From: Sneathiella sedimenti
Lineage (GTDB): Bacteria; Pseudomonadota; Alphaproteobacteria; Sneathiellales; Sneathiellaceae
Length of the DNA stretch: 64,000 bases
Reading direction: 5' to 3'
Assembly (NCBI RefSeq): GCF_017313765.1
Contig: NZ_JAFLNC010000001.1
Coordinates: 1-64,000 of the forward strand
A model generated the notes under the pieces. The model saw only the letters and a list, made by a program, of their open reading frames with translations, did not search any database and was not told the origin of the DNA. The stretch's first letter is position 1. Each line of letters opens with the position of its first letter. The translations under genes were made by a program, and so were the position numbers. Positions 31,967 to 39,522 of the stretch are shown one piece after another.

Positions 31967-32746
31967 CTATTCCTCATTCTCCACGCCGTGTATTTCCAGC
32001 TGTTCGGGAAAATCAAGCTCCAGATAAGGTCCATTATAAAAACGCACCCTTCCCCTTACACTAACTGATCTATTCTTCAGGTCTGCCAACGTCCAGTCCT
32101 TACGCTCAAATTTTTTGCGGGACCGGGACGAAATCGCGACTGTAAAGTCGTTCCGCCAATCATCGCCGAAATTGAGATATGTGGCGCTCGCACCCCGGTA
32201 GACATCCCTCACCACACCTTCTGCGATGATGAACTGGCCATTCCAAAACTGTCGCGCCGGCTGGTTGGCGTCGATGATTTTAAAATTGCGCCACATTCCA
32301 ATCTTCTCGATTGCGGCCCCCTTTTCTGCCCGCACGAGGCGGTCCCGAAGATCGGGAGGATAGCCTGGCGCGCCACTCCAGAGCCCGTATCCGCGCGCAA
32401 TCAATTGTTCCTGCAACCATTGACCATCGGACAGGATAATTGTGCCATGAAGGTCCCCATACCGACTTTGAGCAACGTCGGATCTTTGGAATGCCGCTAT
32501 ATCAAGCTTGAAGGTTGATGGTTCCAATGATTCCAGAAGATAGCGTTGCGCCTTGCGATAAAGCTCTGGATCCTGGCTCTCTTCCACAAGGCGCACGCCA
32601 TAGAGCGATACGCGAACACTGTTCTTTGTAACGATCCGGTCTGCTTCGATCTGTTCCATGACATATGTTTGCATGTCCGCGTCCGCACTGGCCGTGGAAA
32701 TTGCTCCGATGCAAATCACCATTGTCAAGAAACCTGGAAACCGCAT
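31967..32746 (-). CDS. Exported SNase-like fold protein with degenerate active site
   Basis: The 259-residue protein begins with a signal peptide (about residues 1–22) and a staphylococcal-nuclease-like OB domain (about 28–125) recognisable from VSLYGVRLVEESQDPELYRKA and SRYGDLHGTIIL…LIARGYGLW. Aligned to SNase, Arg35 becomes Ser47, Asp40 becomes Arg52 and Arg87 becomes Asp98; only Glu43 (Glu55) remains. It is unlikely to cut nucleic acid by the known mechanism. A second beta-rich domain follows. AGGAGGGG precedes the ATG at 32746, which decides the start over upstream alternatives. It is cotranscribed with the M48 protease. Confidence 0.78.
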   Translation of the reverse strand: MRFPGFLTMVICIGAISTASADADMQTYVMEQIEADRIVTKNSVRVSLYGVRLVEESQDPELYRKAQRYLLESLEPSTFKLDIAAFQRSDVAQSRYGDLHGTIILSDGQWLQEQLIARGYGLWSGAPGYPPDLRDRLVRAEKGAAIEKIGMWRNFKIIDANQPARQFWNGQFIIAEGVVRDVYRGASATYLNFGDDWRNDFTVAISSRSRKKFERKDWTLADLKNRSVSVRGRVRFYNGPYLELDFPEQLEIHGVENEE

Positions 32747-32825
32747 GCCCCCTCCTGTCCTCAGTTTGGGAAAATTCATGCGCGTGATCAATGAAATTGC
32801 GATGCTATTTACAACAAACCTTTTT

Positions 32826-32868
32826 TACATTAATTAAATGTATTTTTATTTTTTTACATTTTTTGTTG
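32826..32868 (+). promoter_or_regulatory. AT-rich inverted-repeat element upstream of cysH (copy A)
   Basis: Arms TACAT (32826–32830), ATGTA (32838–32842) and TACAT (32855–32859) alternate in orientation, followed by TTTTTTGTTG. The block from 32838 to 32868 closely matches 33688–33719 upstream of the DUF2849-cysI operon. It lies about 57 bp before the cysH start. It looks like the binding site of a shared sulfur-assimilation regulator; the regulator is not identified. Confidence 0.65.
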
Positions 32869-32925
32869 ATATTTAAGTCTATACCACATACTTATTTCGT
32901 TAGAACAAATTTGATGGGATAGAAG

Positions 32926-33675
32926 ATGACCAATTCAGCAGTCCAATTTTGCCCCGAATCGGAAGCCGCCCGACTTCGCGGCCTCTACAACCATCTCTCA
33001 GGGCCTGATCTACTGGAGGCGCTTGTCCATAACGAGCTTAATGGTCAGATCATGTTGTCGTCGTCGTTCGGGGCCGAATCAGCCGTTCTTCTGGATATCG
33101 TCGCGCAGGTCGACCCAACAATTCCTGTCATCTTCCTTGATACGCGCCGGCTTTTCGGTGAAACACTCCGGTATCAAAAGACCCTTACCGACTATCTCGG
33201 CCTGGAAGATGTTCGGATAGTCCGGCCTGATGACGGCGTTCTGCTGCGGCTCGACCCCGAAGACATGCTGTTCAATGAGGATCCGGATAAATGCTGCCAC
33301 ATCCGGAAGGTCGCACCACTTGATAACATCATGAATAAGATGGGAAATCTTGGATACAAGGCGTGGATTACAGGCCGAAAGCAGTTCCAGGCCGCGACGC
33401 GCACGACCCTTCCCAAGATCGAAGCGGACGCTGATTTCATCAAGATCAATCCCCTAGCTGACTGGACGACAGAGGATATTAAACAGGCTTTTCTTGCGAA
33501 GAATTTGCCACCCCACCCCCTGGTCGCCGATGGATTCAAGTCAATCGGCTGCATGCCCTGCACCAGCCGCGTCGCCGAAGGCGCCGATCCTCGATCTGGG
33601 CGTTGGGCTGGCAGAGATAAAACCGAATGCGGCATTCACCTATCGAAGCGGCCGGATTTGGTAACGGCCATATAA
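32926..33675 (+). CDS. cysH: Assimilatory adenylyl-sulfate (APS) reductase
   Basis: The enzyme reduces APS to sulfite in sulfate assimilation. The PAPS/APS-binding P-loop-like region SSSFGAESAVLLDIV is near residue 46. A Cys-Cys pair (DKCCHIRKV) and a CxxC pair (IGCMPCTSR) are the [4Fe-4S] ligands that distinguish APS reductases from PAPS reductases. The C-terminal ECGIH carries the catalytic cysteine. The 249-residue length is right. It has its own upstream element (copy A) and is separated from the sulfite reductase operon by 135 bp. Confidence 0.94.
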   Translation: MTNSAVQFCPESEAARLRGLYNHLSGPDLLEALVHNELNGQIMLSSSFGAESAVLLDIVAQVDPTIPVIFLDTRRLFGETLRYQKTLTDYLGLEDVRIVRPDDGVLLRLDPEDMLFNEDPDKCCHIRKVAPLDNIMNKMGNLGYKAWITGRKQFQAATRTTLPKIEADADFIKINPLADWTTEDIKQAFLAKNLPPHPLVADGFKSIGCMPCTSRVAEGADPRSGRWAGRDKTECGIHLSKRPDLVTAI

Positions 33676-33676
33676 T

Positions 33677-33719
33677 ACACTTATTTTATGTGTTTTTATT
33701 TTATTTCACATTTTTGTTG
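33677..33719 (+). promoter_or_regulatory. AT-rich inverted-repeat element upstream of DUF2849-cysI (copy B)
   Basis: Arms ACAC (33677–33680), ATGTG (33688–33692) and CACAT (33707–33711) are followed by TTTTGTTG. Compared with copy A, the arm pair changed from ATGTA/TACAT to ATGTG/CACAT, so complementarity is kept. It lies about 90 bp before the DUF2849 start. Confidence 0.65.
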
Positions 33720-33810
33720 CGAAATTAAAATAAACACCTAAATTTAGAGAATATAAATTGATTGGCTCATTCTCGACTGAATGATGGGCTTTTTTCAAAG
33801 GAGAACGACA

Positions 33811-34125
33811 ATGGCACTGCAGGTTTACACAGCTTCGCTGTTGAAAGAAGGACTCGTTGCATATCTGGCACTCGACAATGGCCGTCCGTCATGGACAACC
33901 GATATTCATCTCGCTACCGTGAGCAATGATGACGCGCTGGAAACATTAAAAACGGCTGCAGAGCAATCAGAGCAGGATAATATTGTCGTCGCGCCTTACG
34001 CAATTGATGTCTTTCAGACCGAGAATGGCATTGTCGCTGCGACTAAGCGGGAACAGATTCGCGCCGCCGGACCGACGATAGCTCTGCCGCAGGACAATAT
34101 TCGCGAGAGCCGTGAGGCTGCATAA
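33811..34125 (+). CDS. DUF2849 protein of the sulfite reductase operon
   Basis: The 104-residue protein (MALQVYTASLLKEGLVAYLA…) belongs to a family always found next to nitrite/sulfite reductase genes in alphaproteobacteria. No biochemical role is known; the context suggests an accessory to CysI. The ATG at 33811 follows AAGGAGAA; an upstream in-frame ATG at 33781 would add ten residues without a ribosome site. cysI starts 15 bases downstream. Confidence 0.85.
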   Translation: MALQVYTASLLKEGLVAYLALDNGRPSWTTDIHLATVSNDDALETLKTAAEQSEQDNIVVAPYAIDVFQTENGIVAATKREQIRAAGPTIALPQDNIRESREAA

Positions 34126-34140
34126 ACTTTAAGGTTTACC

Positions 34141-35796
34141 ATGTATCAATATTCAGAGCAGGATCACCAGCTCCTGTTGGAGCGGGTATCCCAATTCCGT
34201 GGACAGGTGGCACGCCGTCTAAAGGGTGAACTGTCAGAAGAAGAATTCAAGCATCAAAGGCTGCGGAACGGCTTATACCTGCAACTCCATGCCTATATGT
34301 TGCGGGTCGCCATTCCCTATGGACTGCTATCATCGGAGCAGATGCGAACCCTCGCCCATATTGCCCGTAAATATGACAAAGGCTACGGCCATTTCAGCAC
34401 GCGGCAGAATATCCAGTATAACTGGCCAAAGCTAGAAGATGTGCCGGATATTCTGGATGACCTTGCAAAGGTCGAGATGCACGCCATCCAGACCAGTGGC
34501 AATTGCATACGCAACACGACGTCTGATCCGCTTGCCGGTGTCGCCCGTGATGAGATTGAGGACCCTCGCCCCTATTGCGAACTGATCAGACAGTGGTCGA
34601 CATTTCACCCTGAGTTCAATTTCCTGCCCCGCAAATTCAAGATCGCCGTCAGCGGCGCCACTCAGGACCGCGCGGCAGTGGCTGTGCATGATATCGGTCT
34701 TCGTCTGGTCAAGAGTAAAACGTCCGAGGAAATCGGCTTCGAGGTTTACGTCGGTGGCGGCCTCGGCCGGACGCCAATGCTCGGCAAGGTCATCCGCGCA
34801 TTCCTTCCGAAGCAGGACATGCTGACTTATCTTGAAGCTATTTTGCGGGTCTATAACATGCTCGGCCGGCGCGATAACATCTATAAAGCGCGAATCAAAA
34901 TCCTTGTCCATGAAACTGGCGAGGAAAAATTCCGCGAGCTCGTAGAAGCGGAATGGGAGAAGATCAAGGCTGGCGGCCTATATCTGAAGGAAGAGGACTT
35001 TAATTGGGTCAAGGGGTTCTTTAACGACCCTGAATACGACATCCTGCCCGATCAGGATGCGGATTTTGAGAATCTTATGCTCAGCAATGCGGATTTCGCC
35101 CGCTGGGTTGATAAGAACATCGAACTGCATAAACAGTCCGGCTACCGCATCGTTTACTTGTCCCTTAAAACCGCGCATCAACCTCCCGGCGATGTAACGG
35201 CCGATCAGATGGACGCCATCGCGGACCTGGCTGATAAATATAGCCTTGGCCATATTCGTACAACGCATCGCCAGAATCTGGTTCTATCGGACGTCCAGCT
35301 CAAGGACTTGCCCGCGCTGTGGGGAGAGTTGAAGGCGCTTGACCTTGCCACACCCAACTATAACCATGTGACCGATATCATCTCCTGCCCCGGGTTGGAT
35401 TACTGCGCCCTGGCAACGGCACGTTCCATCCCGATTTCACAGGCGATCACGGCGCGCTTTGATGATTATGACTTCATCAATGACCTAGGCGATGTCAGTA
35501 TCAATATATCTGGCTGCATCAATGCCTGCGGACATCATCATGTCGCCAACATCGGTATTCTGGGCGTCAACAAGAAAGGGACGGAAGTCTACCAGTTGAC
35601 CCTCGGCGGGAGTGCCCGGGAAGATGCCGCGATCGGCAAGATCATTGGCCCGGCCTTTGAAGCGGACGAGATAGTGGATGCCGTCAGCGAGGTTCTTTCG
35701 GTTTATCTTGAAAATCGGGAGGATCCGGAGGAAACTTTCCTTACAGCTTACCGGCGGCTCGGCCCCGCCTTGTTTAAGGAACGGCTCTATGGATAA
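34141..35796 (+). CDS. cysI: Nitrite/sulfite reductase hemoprotein
   Basis: The enzyme reduces sulfite to sulfide using siroheme and a [4Fe-4S] cluster. The cluster ligands are CPGLDYC (near residue 418) and CINAC (near 460). Two ferredoxin-like halves of the nitrite/sulfite reductase fold are visible, the first with RQNIQYNWPKLEDV and the second with RTTHRQNLVLSDV. The 551-residue length fits the single-chain type. Its stop overlaps the DUF934 start by eight bases, indicating translational coupling. Confidence 0.93.
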   Translation: MYQYSEQDHQLLLERVSQFRGQVARRLKGELSEEEFKHQRLRNGLYLQLHAYMLRVAIPYGLLSSEQMRTLAHIARKYDKGYGHFSTRQNIQYNWPKLEDVPDILDDLAKVEMHAIQTSGNCIRNTTSDPLAGVARDEIEDPRPYCELIRQWSTFHPEFNFLPRKFKIAVSGATQDRAAVAVHDIGLRLVKSKTSEEIGFEVYVGGGLGRTPMLGKVIRAFLPKQDMLTYLEAILRVYNMLGRRDNIYKARIKILVHETGEEKFRELVEAEWEKIKAGGLYLKEEDFNWVKGFFNDPEYDILPDQDADFENLMLSNADFARWVDKNIELHKQSGYRIVYLSLKTAHQPPGDVTADQMDAIADLADKYSLGHIRTTHRQNLVLSDVQLKDLPALWGELKALDLATPNYNHVTDIISCPGLDYCALATARSIPISQAITARFDDYDFINDLGDVSINISGCINACGHHHVANIGILGVNKKGTEVYQLTLGGSAREDAAIGKIIGPAFEADEIVDAVSEVLSVYLENREDPEETFLTAYRRLGPALFKERLYG

Positions 35797-36283
35797 CTAC
35801 ATTAAGGACCGCAAGGTAGACAGCAATGAATGGATGCCATTCACGGGGCTGGAGGATGGCGATTCCCTGCCGACGGGCGACATTTATGTCCCCCTGGAAG
35901 AATGGCTGAATGCCCGGGAAACTTTGCTCACGCGAAACGGCCGGTTGGGCGTTGCCCTTCGCAACACGGATGATCCGGCAATCATCAAGGATGATCTGGA
36001 AAGGCTGGACCTGGTTGTTCTCGAGTTCCCCAAAATGGCGGATGGACGTGCATTCACCCAGGCCCGTCTTCTTCGTGAACGCTACGGTTTCAAGGGAGAA
36101 ATCCGGGCGACCGGTGATGTCCTGTATGACCAGCTGTTCTATATGCAGCGCTGCGGAATGAACGGTTTCGAGTTACGTGATGACCAGAATGCCTCCAACT
36201 CATTGAAAGCTTTTGATGAAATGACGGTCACCTATCAACCGGCTTCCGATGAGGAGCTTCCCCTCTGGCGCCGCAACAAATAA
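35789..36283 (+). CDS. DUF934 protein of sulfite reductase operon
   Basis: This 164-residue protein has the DUF934 pattern (VPLEEWLNARETLL…LDLVVLEFPKMADGRAFTQARLLRERYGFKGEIRATGDVLYDQLFYMQRCGMNGFEL). The family accompanies sulfite reductase in proteobacteria and its role is unknown. The ATG overlaps the end of cysI and is preceded by AAGGA. A strong terminator follows, closing the operon. Confidence 0.9.
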   Translation: MDNYIKDRKVDSNEWMPFTGLEDGDSLPTGDIYVPLEEWLNARETLLTRNGRLGVALRNTDDPAIIKDDLERLDLVVLEFPKMADGRAFTQARLLRERYGFKGEIRATGDVLYDQLFYMQRCGMNGFELRDDQNASNSLKAFDEMTVTYQPASDEELPLWRRNK

Positions 36284-36325
36284 ACAGTTAAGAATTAGAA
36301 AGTCGTATAACACGGCTTCTTTTGA

Positions 36326-36367
36326 AAGCACCTGGTTCTCGCTCCCCCGCAGCCAGGTGCTTTTTTA
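36326..36367. terminator. Terminator between DUF934 and YHS gene
   Basis: A ten-base-pair hairpin (AAGCACCTGG / CCAGGTGCTT) with a loop of about 17 bases is followed by T's. Its T-run overlaps the last codons of the convergent YHS gene. Confidence 0.85.
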
Positions 36368-36841
36368 TTTCAGGTCCTTGACGATTCCTGGCCAGTTGTT
36401 GTTCGCCAGCTTGATATTACCGGGAATATCCTCTTCCCACGTGCTCTGAACACCTTTTGAATAGTTAAGGTAGAGCTTTCCATCGACAATTTTCCATGCC
36501 TCCGGCACCGTTGAGGCAGTATATCCCTGACTCACAGCCCAGGCGCAGTATCCGCCGTATTGAGGCGCATATTTGTCAGGCTCAGCCTCGAACATTTTCT
36601 TGTGCTCAGCATTTGCAAAATACCAGTCCACACCTTTCCATTCGACGCTGTGGTCCTTACTGCCTTCAACTGGTTTTCCGTCCGTGAAATAGGCAACAAC
36701 GTCATAGCCCTCAACAGCTGTTCCGAAGAGCGTGCTGTAGTAGAGCTTCTCCGCGGAAGCCGTCTGTATCATTGAAAATGAGAGAAGGGCGACAAACAGG
36801 GCAATCGCAAGGCCTTGAAGGCCGGTCAAACGGGCTATCAT
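36365..36841 (-). CDS. Exported YHS-domain protein
   Basis: The 158-residue protein has a signal peptide (about residues 8–30) and a YHS-type domain (VEGYDVVAYFTDGKPVEGSKDHSVEWKGVDWYFANAEHKKMFEAEPDKYAPQYGGYCAWAVS). YHS domains are metal-binding and often linked to copper or other metals. The cellular role is unknown. GGAAGGAA precedes the ATG. It is a single gene ahead of the cysI terminator and downstream of rhomboid. Confidence 0.86.
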   Translation of the reverse strand: MIARLTGLQGLAIALFVALLSFSMIQTASAEKLYYSTLFGTAVEGYDVVAYFTDGKPVEGSKDHSVEWKGVDWYFANAEHKKMFEAEPDKYAPQYGGYCAWAVSQGYTASTVPEAWKIVDGKLYLNYSKGVQSTWEEDIPGNIKLANNNWPGIVKDLK

Positions 36842-36947
36842 CTAGATGTTCCTTCCTTGCATAAAAGAAAAAGCCTATCTATGCATTCTCAAGATAATAA
36901 TATCTGCCTTCCCCGCCAGCCACATTCAATAACAATGGCGTGAACAG

Positions 36948-37610
36948 TTAAGGGGAAGAAGTCCGCCGGCTTGAGTATAGGAGGGCCATGATCAATCCCA
37001 CGGCAAAGCCGGCGATATGCGCAACCCAGGCTATTTCCGCCCCCGGGCCCACAAGAAGGGTGCCGAGCGGGGTCGCGCCAATAACCAGATTGATGCCGAG
37101 CAATACTGATATCATCGTGACAACACCCCTGAACCCGTAACGTGGTAACAAGACAATCATTGTGGCGCCCATGGCGCCAAAGACGGCCCCAGATGCGCCA
37201 TATAGGGTGATATCCACAGTCGGTTCTGCAACCAGATACTCAATGAAGGCCCCGACCCAGCCTGACAGAAAATATAAAATCAGAAATCGCACAGCCCCGA
37301 ACCGGCGTTCAGTCATTGTCCCGAAGGCAAGCAGCATGCCGGCATTTAGAACCATATGGCTCCAGTCATGATGAAGGAACATATGCGTATTGAGGGTCAT
37401 AAATATATGTAACAGACCACCAACAGACGGCTGGTCGAGAATGGCCGAGATAACGGCAGGCCGGAAAGAAAAATTACTGTAGACCCAGTTCAGCGTTTCG
37501 GGCGCCGTAACTGTGAGCAGCAGATGCACACCAATAATCGCCGCTACCAGATAGACAGTTACGGGAGGCACATTGAAGACTGGCTCATGGTCCTGGGATT
37601 CATTTGTCAC
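36948..37610 (-). CDS. Rhomboid-family intramembrane serine protease
   Basis: The 220-residue protein has six hydrophobic segments. The catalytic Ser is in YGASGAVFG and the catalytic His in VAHIAGFAVG, with the conserved HHDWSHMVLNAG loop, so it is probably active. It cuts transmembrane proteins within the inner membrane. The start is GTG at 37610 with a weak ribosome site. It follows the GST gene by 20 bases. Confidence 0.9.
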   Translation of the reverse strand: MTNESQDHEPVFNVPPVTVYLVAAIIGVHLLLTVTAPETLNWVYSNFSFRPAVISAILDQPSVGGLLHIFMTLNTHMFLHHDWSHMVLNAGMLLAFGTMTERRFGAVRFLILYFLSGWVGAFIEYLVAEPTVDITLYGASGAVFGAMGATMIVLLPRYGFRGVVTMISVLLGINLVIGATPLGTLLVGPGAEIAWVAHIAGFAVGLIMALLYSSRRTSSP

Positions 37611-37630
37611 GCGGATCTAACCCGGTTTAA

Positions 37631-38266
37631 TCATGTTGTTGCCGGACCATAGGAGTACTTGCCGCCTTTTTCAAGCGCCTGAATATACGCCGGGCGTGCC
37701 TGAATACGCTCAACAAATGCAGTAAGAGCTGGATAGGCTGACAGAATCCCGCGCGCGCGCGCGGCCTCCAAAGGGAAGGACATCATAATGTCCGCGCCTG
37801 TAAGGCTGGAGCCGACAAAAAACTCTCTCCCCGTCATTTCGCGATCCATGAAAGAAAAGTGATTTTCCGTTTCACTGTCAATTCGGGGCATTAACGGGGC
37901 AGCAGCATCTCCAAGGCGGCTTGTATAAAGCTTAAGGAGAAGCGGCAACATGGCGGAACCTTCGGCATAGTGTAACCATTCCACATAGGATGCATATTCC
38001 GCACTGTCTTGTTTCGGCGCGAGTTGCCCCGCACCGTAGGTCCGGATCAGATAGTCCGTAATTGCCCCGGATTCATGTAGCCGAAGCTCACCATCCGACA
38101 GCACGGGGGATTTGCCGAGCGGATGGATTTGCTTCAATGTGTCCGGCGCGAGGCGAGTCGTGGCGTCACGCTCATAGCGCACCACCTCATAATCAACGCC
38201 TAGTTCCTCTAATAGCCATAAAATACGCTGGGAGCGGGAGTCATTGAGGTGGTGAACCGTAATCAT
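37631..38266 (-). CDS. Glutathione S-transferase-family protein
   Basis: The 211-residue protein has a thioredoxin-like N-terminal domain (HHLNDSRSQRILWLLEELGVDYEVV, GKSPVLSDGELRLHESGAI) and a helical C-terminal domain (about 85–205) with TGADIMMSFPLE. Such enzymes conjugate glutathione to electrophiles or act as isomerases. AAGGAT precedes the ATG. It is next to the CaiB gene on the same strand with a 56-bp gap, so it may belong to the catabolic operon or be separate. Confidence 0.9.
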   Translation of the reverse strand: MITVHHLNDSRSQRILWLLEELGVDYEVVRYERDATTRLAPDTLKQIHPLGKSPVLSDGELRLHESGAITDYLIRTYGAGQLAPKQDSAEYASYVEWLHYAEGSAMLPLLLKLYTSRLGDAAAPLMPRIDSETENHFSFMDREMTGREFFVGSSLTGADIMMSFPLEAARARGILSAYPALTAFVERIQARPAYIQALEKGGKYSYGPATT

Positions 38267-38322
38267 GATCAGCTATCCTTTAAGTAGTCAGTATATAATC
38301 CCCCGCAGACCGGATTTCAGGC

Positions 38323-39522
38323 TTACTTGTGTGCAATGATGTTTGCAATGTCACCGTCAGTATACCCCAGTTCACGCAAGATTTCTTCCGTATGCTGGCC
38401 TACTTTGCCAGGTGACGACGCCACTTTCTTCGGGCCATCTTCATTTGCAATAAACGGCACACCAACCAGGCGCAAGGCCTGATCGAACCCGGTGATATTC
38501 TCGCCCTGCACTACAATACCGCGATGTTCCAGTTGCGGATCGGACGTTGCTTCCGCCAGGGTACGAACCGCCTGAACGACGACCCCGACTTTGCTCATGA
38601 TTTCCACCCATTCCGCTGTCGTTTTGGTTTTCATCGCCTCGCCAACGATCTTCAACCCTTCCTGCAAATTCTCCTGCCTCGCCTCGAAGGTGGCAAAGCG
38701 CGGATCTTCAAGCAGATGTTCCATTCCCGATGCTTTCAGCATGGCAATGTTATGATCCGGCGTAATCGTTGCGATCAGTACATTTCCGTCTTTCGTTTCG
38801 AATACACCCGCCGTCGGCTGACGCGTCGGCGATGCATTTCCGATCAGCGGAGGTACATTCCCGCGCACCATATAATCAGCCATCTGAGAGGCGGCCAGCA
38901 ACATGGCACTGTCATACATGGCAACGTCGACATATTGCCCTTTGCCCGTCTTTTCCTTGCGATGAAGCGCGGACGAGATGGCGAAGGCTGCATTAACGCC
39001 GGTAAACATGTCGATCACCATAATGCCAATACGCATCGGTCCCGACTCTTCACTGCCATTAAGGGTGAACAGCCCAGAGGCAGCCTGAATGGCGGAATCA
39101 TAGGCTTTGTCAGAGCTTCGTGGCCCTTGCTGGCCATATCCGCTGATCGAGCAATAGACGATTTCCGGCCGGCGCTTCTTCACGCTCTCATAGTCGATTC
39201 CCAGCTTCTTTGCGACACCTGGCCGAAAATTCTCGACAACCACATCGGCGTCTTCGATCAAACGATAGACAATCTTCCGTCCCTCTTCCGATTTCAAATC
39301 AATGGCAAGACTGCGCTTGTTCAGATTTGCTGTCAGAAAGGCCGGAGACAGGCGCTTGGCGACCATTTCCGCGTCTGAGAGAGTAGTCCGCAGTTGATCG
39401 CCCTTTACCGGCGCTTCAATCTTGATGACATCCGCACCCAATAGAGAAAACATCTGAGTACTGATCGGACCCGCCAATACTTGCGTGAAATCTACAACTT
39501 TTAGTCCTTCATACGCCTTCAT
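38323..39522 (-). CDS. CaiB/BaiF-type CoA transferase
   Basis: This is a class III CoA transferase that moves CoA between carboxylic acids. The N-terminal VDFTQVLAGPISTQMFSLLGADVIKIE, the catalytic Asp in MVIDMFTG and the GNASPTRQPTAG region are present; 399 residues is standard. Its ATG overlaps the end of the ADP-forming acyl-CoA ligase gene by four bases, so the two are coupled. It may exchange CoA onto the pathway substrate or recycle CoA from a product. Confidence 0.93.
   Translation of the reverse strand: MKAYEGLKVVDFTQVLAGPISTQMFSLLGADVIKIEAPVKGDQLRTTLSDAEMVAKRLSPAFLTANLNKRSLAIDLKSEEGRKIVYRLIEDADVVVENFRPGVAKKLGIDYESVKKRRPEIVYCSISGYGQQGPRSSDKAYDSAIQAASGLFTLNGSEESGPMRIGIMVIDMFTGVNAAFAISSALHRKEKTGKGQYVDVAMYDSAMLLAASQMADYMVRGNVPPLIGNASPTRQPTAGVFETKDGNVLIATITPDHNIAMLKASGMEHLLEDPRFATFEARQENLQEGLKIVGEAMKTKTTAEWVEIMSKVGVVVQAVRTLAEATSDPQLEHRGIVVQGENITGFDQALRLVGVPFIANEDGPKKVASSPGKVGQHTEEILRELGYTDGDIANIIAHK

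Noticed and set aside
38524-39378. Plus-strand 284-codon frame inside the CaiB gene
   Set aside because: Antisense shadow of a conserved enzyme; no ribosome site or domain.
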